Assembly (NCBI RefSeq): GCF_002205645.1
Contig: NZ_NIOF01000004.1
Span: 416,263 to 480,262 of the forward strand
Length of the DNA: 64,000 nt
Direction of reading: 5' to 3'
Origin: Roseateles aquatilis
Lineage (GTDB): Bacteria; Pseudomonadota; Gammaproteobacteria; Burkholderiales; Burkholderiaceae_C
The notes under the pieces are model-generated. The model had not been told where the DNA came from. It searched no databases and saw only the letters and a list, made by a program, of their open reading frames with translations. The stretch's first letter is position 1, and each line of letters starts with the position of its first letter. The position numbers and the translations under genes are program-made. This document shows, one piece after another, positions 62,280-64,000 of this stretch.

Positions 62280-62647
62280 AAGCACTCTTCGTCTGGGCGA
62301 CCGCCCTCCTTCCCGCGCTGGCCGCCGCACAAGATGCGCCACGCATGCCCGTCACTGATGTTCGCGTGCTGCTGATCGCGGCGATCGACTCGCCGACCGG
62401 CGAGGCACGCGGGGTGTTCACGGGTGACATGGCCAAGATGATCACCGATCGCTTCAAGGCATCTGGTCCGATCCTCATCGACGTGACTACGCAGAAGCGC
62501 TTCTCGCAGGCTGGCTGCAGCCGCCTGAACGTGCACTTCAGCCAAGACGGTGTGGTCCTGCCCGGCAACCCTTCACCGCAGGCCAAGTCGATCGACATCG
62601 GCCTGAACTACTGCCGCGACGGGCTGCCGCCCAAGTCGACATCCTGA
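62276..62647 (+). CDS. Exported hypothetical protein with TTG start, 123 residues
   Basis: Begins at TTG (62276) overlapping the traN stop (TTGA), with a near-perfect ribosome site AGGGAGGT five bases upstream, which decides the start. Signal peptide ALFVWATALLPALAAAQ, then VRVLLIAAIDSPTGEARGVF and two cysteines (QAGCSRLNVHF, LNYCRDG). No family recognised. Tight coupling to traN and location before traF suggest a periplasmic accessory protein. Confidence 0.7.
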   Translation: MKALFVWATALLPALAAAQDAPRMPVTDVRVLLIAAIDSPTGEARGVFTGDMAKMITDRFKASGPILIDVTTQKRFSQAGCSRLNVHFSQDGVVLPGNPSPQAKSIDIGLNYCRDGLPPKSTS

Positions 62648-62659
62648 GGAGGCGCAACC

Positions 62660-63505
62660 ATGCGAGCTGTTCTTGTCTCCGTCCTCACGGCGCTGGCTGC
62701 GCTCTCCGCGCTGGCCCAGTCGGGCGAACCGCAACCCCCAGCGCCGCGCCCGCTCTTCTGGGACGACTTCCGTCGCGGCTGGCATTTCTATGAAGAGCCC
62801 GAGCCCGAGGCGCCGCCCGCCAAGGCCGCGCCGCGCGCTACAGAAAGGCCCGAGCCGAAGGACCGGCGCGCCCCAGAGCTCATCGAGTTCGAGCAATTGC
62901 AGAAGCGCCTGGAGGCCTACCGCAACATCGCGATCATCCGGCCGAGCGAAGACAACGTCCGCCGCTACATGGAGCTGGAGGCCAAGGTCGTACGCCAGGC
63001 GTCCTACTTCGCTGATGTCGCGCAGCGCGTCGCATGGGCAACACCCAATCTCGACATGACGCTGGAAGGCCGCCCCGTCAATGGCCGTGCGATCGAGGTC
63101 TTCGACCGAGAGCAGACACAAGGACGCAACCAATCCGTTGCAGCCCTAGCCGCAACCCACGTCCTGTTCTTCTTCTTCAGATCAGACTGCCCCTACTGCC
63201 ACGCCTTCGCGCCCACGCTCGAGGCCTTTCAGGCGCGCCACGGCATCCAGATCGTGCCCATCAGCGTGGATGGTGGCGGCTTGCCCAACTTCCCGCAGTA
63301 CCGCCGCGACAACGGCATCTCAAAGACGCTGCAGGTCACGCAGGTGCCCGCCGTGTTCCTGGCCGAACCCTTCTCCGGAAAGATCACCCCGATCGGCTTT
63401 GGCGTGCTCTCGGAAGCCCAGCTTCTGGAGCGCATCGCCACGGTGACTGCACCTGGCGCTGACGCTCTCGTTCCATCGGCAACCCGTCGAGTCTCTCTGC
63501 AATAG
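62660..63505 (+). CDS. traF: Conjugal transfer protein TraF (thioredoxin-fold)
   Basis: 281 residues. Signal peptide (AVLVSVLTALAALSALAQ), the LFWDDFRRGWHFYEEPEPE region typical of TraF, a helical middle and a thioredoxin-like domain with FFFFRSDCPYCHAFAPTLE, keeping a CPYC site, followed by QVPAVFLAEP with the cis-proline. It is a periplasmic pilus-assembly protein; versions with CxxC may also act in disulfide handling with DsbC. Directly upstream of traH. Confidence 0.93.
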   Translation: MRAVLVSVLTALAALSALAQSGEPQPPAPRPLFWDDFRRGWHFYEEPEPEAPPAKAAPRATERPEPKDRRAPELIEFEQLQKRLEAYRNIAIIRPSEDNVRRYMELEAKVVRQASYFADVAQRVAWATPNLDMTLEGRPVNGRAIEVFDREQTQGRNQSVAALAATHVLFFFFRSDCPYCHAFAPTLEAFQARHGIQIVPISVDGGGLPNFPQYRRDNGISKTLQVTQVPAVFLAEPFSGKITPIGFGVLSEAQLLERIATVTAPGADALVPSATRRVSLQ

Positions 63506-63514
63506 GAGATCAAC

Positions 63515-63893
63515 ATGGACTTCAAAACGCTTGCGAGGAAGGCCGTCGTCGTGGCCGTGAGTTGGTCACTGGTTCTGGCCTTGCCAATTTCCTATGCCGG
63601 TGACCTCAATTCGGAGGTCACAAACATGTTCAACAACCTTGGTGCTGTCGGCAACTACACGTCACCTGGCGCGTTCAAGGGGCAGACGTTCAACACATAC
63701 ACCGGCGGGAATCTCTACCTTCGATCGCCCAACAAGACGTACCAGCTCGCTGCCATCCAGTTCCCGAATGCAAAGGGTGGTTGCGGTGGGATCGACCTAT
63801 TCGGTGGCTCCTTCTCGCACATCTCGGCGGCTGAATTCAAGAACATGCTAAAGAACATTACCGCGGCACTGCCAGGCATCGCGTTCCAACTTG
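63515..63893 (+). pseudogene. traH: traH 5' part, interrupted by an IS3-family element
   Basis: The frame starts behind AGGAGATC with a signal peptide (VVAVSWSLVLALPISYA) and matches the TraH N-terminus: MFNNLGAVGNYTSPGAFKGQ, YTGGNLYLRSPNK, GGCGGIDLFGGSFSHISAAE, FKNMLKNI. TraH is normally about 450 residues; here identity ends near codon 126, where insertion-sequence DNA begins at about 63894, and the frame stops at 63925 within the IS. The remaining 300 or so codons may lie beyond the window on the other side of the IS. TraH is needed for F-type pilus assembly. Confidence 0.85.
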
Positions 63894-64000
63894 TGAATCG
63901 CCCCGGATTTCCTAGACACCCGTGAGCCGTTGGGAATGGCGTCGTTCGAACTCGACCGGCGAAGTGTCGCCTGCGGTGCCGTGGCGCCGCTTGGGGTTGT
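63894..64000 (-). mobile_element. End of an IS3-family insertion sequence (partial)
   Basis: From 63894 the sequence TGAATCGCCCCGG and on resembles the terminal inverted repeat of a group of IS3 elements, starting with the TG expected at an IS3 end. Just inside it lies the 3' end of a transposase gene on the minus strand. The other end and the target duplication are outside the window. Confidence 0.75.
63912..64000 (-). CDS. IS3-family transposase OrfB, C-terminal end only
   Basis: The minus frame entering from the right edge reads NPKRRHGTAGDTSPVEFERR and then HSQRLTGV before the TAG at 63912-63914. The (Y)N-x-x-R-x-H-x-x-x-G-x-x-S-P-x-x-F-E segment is the conserved C-terminus of IS3/IS150-type transposases, just after the catalytic glutamate. 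Only about 29 codons are visible, so activity cannot be judged. Confidence 0.85.
   Translation of the reverse strand, partial: NPKRRHGTAGDTSPVEFERRHSQRLTGV

Larger units (their letters stand above)
29583..64000. mobile_element. SXT/IncC-like conjugative element core (partial, right end beyond window)
   Basis: An unbroken series of conjugation-related genes: AcaB-like gene, primase, DUF932 protein, FlhD/FlhC-like activators, MobH-type relaxase, coupling protein, DUF4400 protein and an F-type secretion operon traA? L E K B dsbC V C trbI trhF W U trbC N F H. The order and families follow SXT/R391 ICEs and IncC plasmids (known families; assignment here from sequence). No integrase, excisionase, attachment site or replication gene is in the window, so ICE versus plasmid is open and the left limit is placed at the first element-type gene. 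Confidence 0.8.

Overview
The window is GC-rich DNA (strong GC3 bias, so most genes have long antisense shadow frames) from what looks like a betaproteobacterium of the order Burkholderiales, probably Comamonadaceae-like. That placement is inferred from protein style and gene content; no rRNA or other phylogenetic marker is present.

Two blocks are visible. Block A (1 to about 29.2 kb) is metabolic and accessory. From the left it holds a partial EamA exporter, a second EamA exporter, a Cys/Met-type PLP lyase and a divergent Lrp/AsnC regulator. Next comes a minus-strand operon of TetR, 3-hydroxyacyl-CoA dehydrogenase and oleate hydratase. A scrap-yard of decayed genes follows (a copper P-type ATPase and an IS110 transposase). 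Then comes a plus-strand cluster of esterase, Baeyer-Villiger monooxygenase, outer-membrane channel, zinc alcohol dehydrogenase, aldehyde dehydrogenase and CaiB-type CoA-transferase, with a convergent AraC regulator. Then comes a minus-strand operon tetR, alpha/beta hydrolase, a previously uncalled 59-residue ORF and a saccharopine-dehydrogenase-like reductase, all joined by 4-base overlaps. Last is a minus-strand beta-oxidation operon (acyl-CoA dehydrogenase, FadB-like fusion, thiolase, ETF-ubiquinone oxidoreductase) with a divergent LysR regulator. Together these enzymes could turn a ketone into ester, alcohol, acid, acyl-CoA and then acetyl-CoA. With oleate hydratase next door, one possible route is mid-chain cleavage of unsaturated fatty acids through hydroxy- and keto-fatty acids.

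Block B (about 29.6 kb to the end) is the core of an integrative conjugative element or conjugative plasmid of the SXT/R391/IncC type: MobH relaxase and F-type (MPF-F) type IV secretion. It starts with an AcaB/DUF1845-like gene and a diguanylate cyclase, then small ORFs of unknown function, a B12-dependent ribonucleotide reductase, a primase and a DUF932 protein. A regulatory cassette follows: an HTH-receiver protein, an FlhD-like protein and an unusual tandem FlhC-FlhC protein. Then traI, traD, a DUF4400 protein, a lytic transglycosylase, an OmpA-like lipoprotein, a pilin candidate, traL-E-K-B-dsbC-traV-traC-trbI-trhF-(orf)-traW-U-trbC-traN-(orf)-traF-traH run in one direction with many ATGA-type overlaps. 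traH is cut after about 126 codons by the end of an IS3-family element that runs off the right edge, so the element as seen is probably transfer-defective.

No integrase, attachment site, tRNA, rRNA or CRISPR array was found, so the element's ends, and whether Block A is its cargo or flanking chromosome, cannot be decided here.
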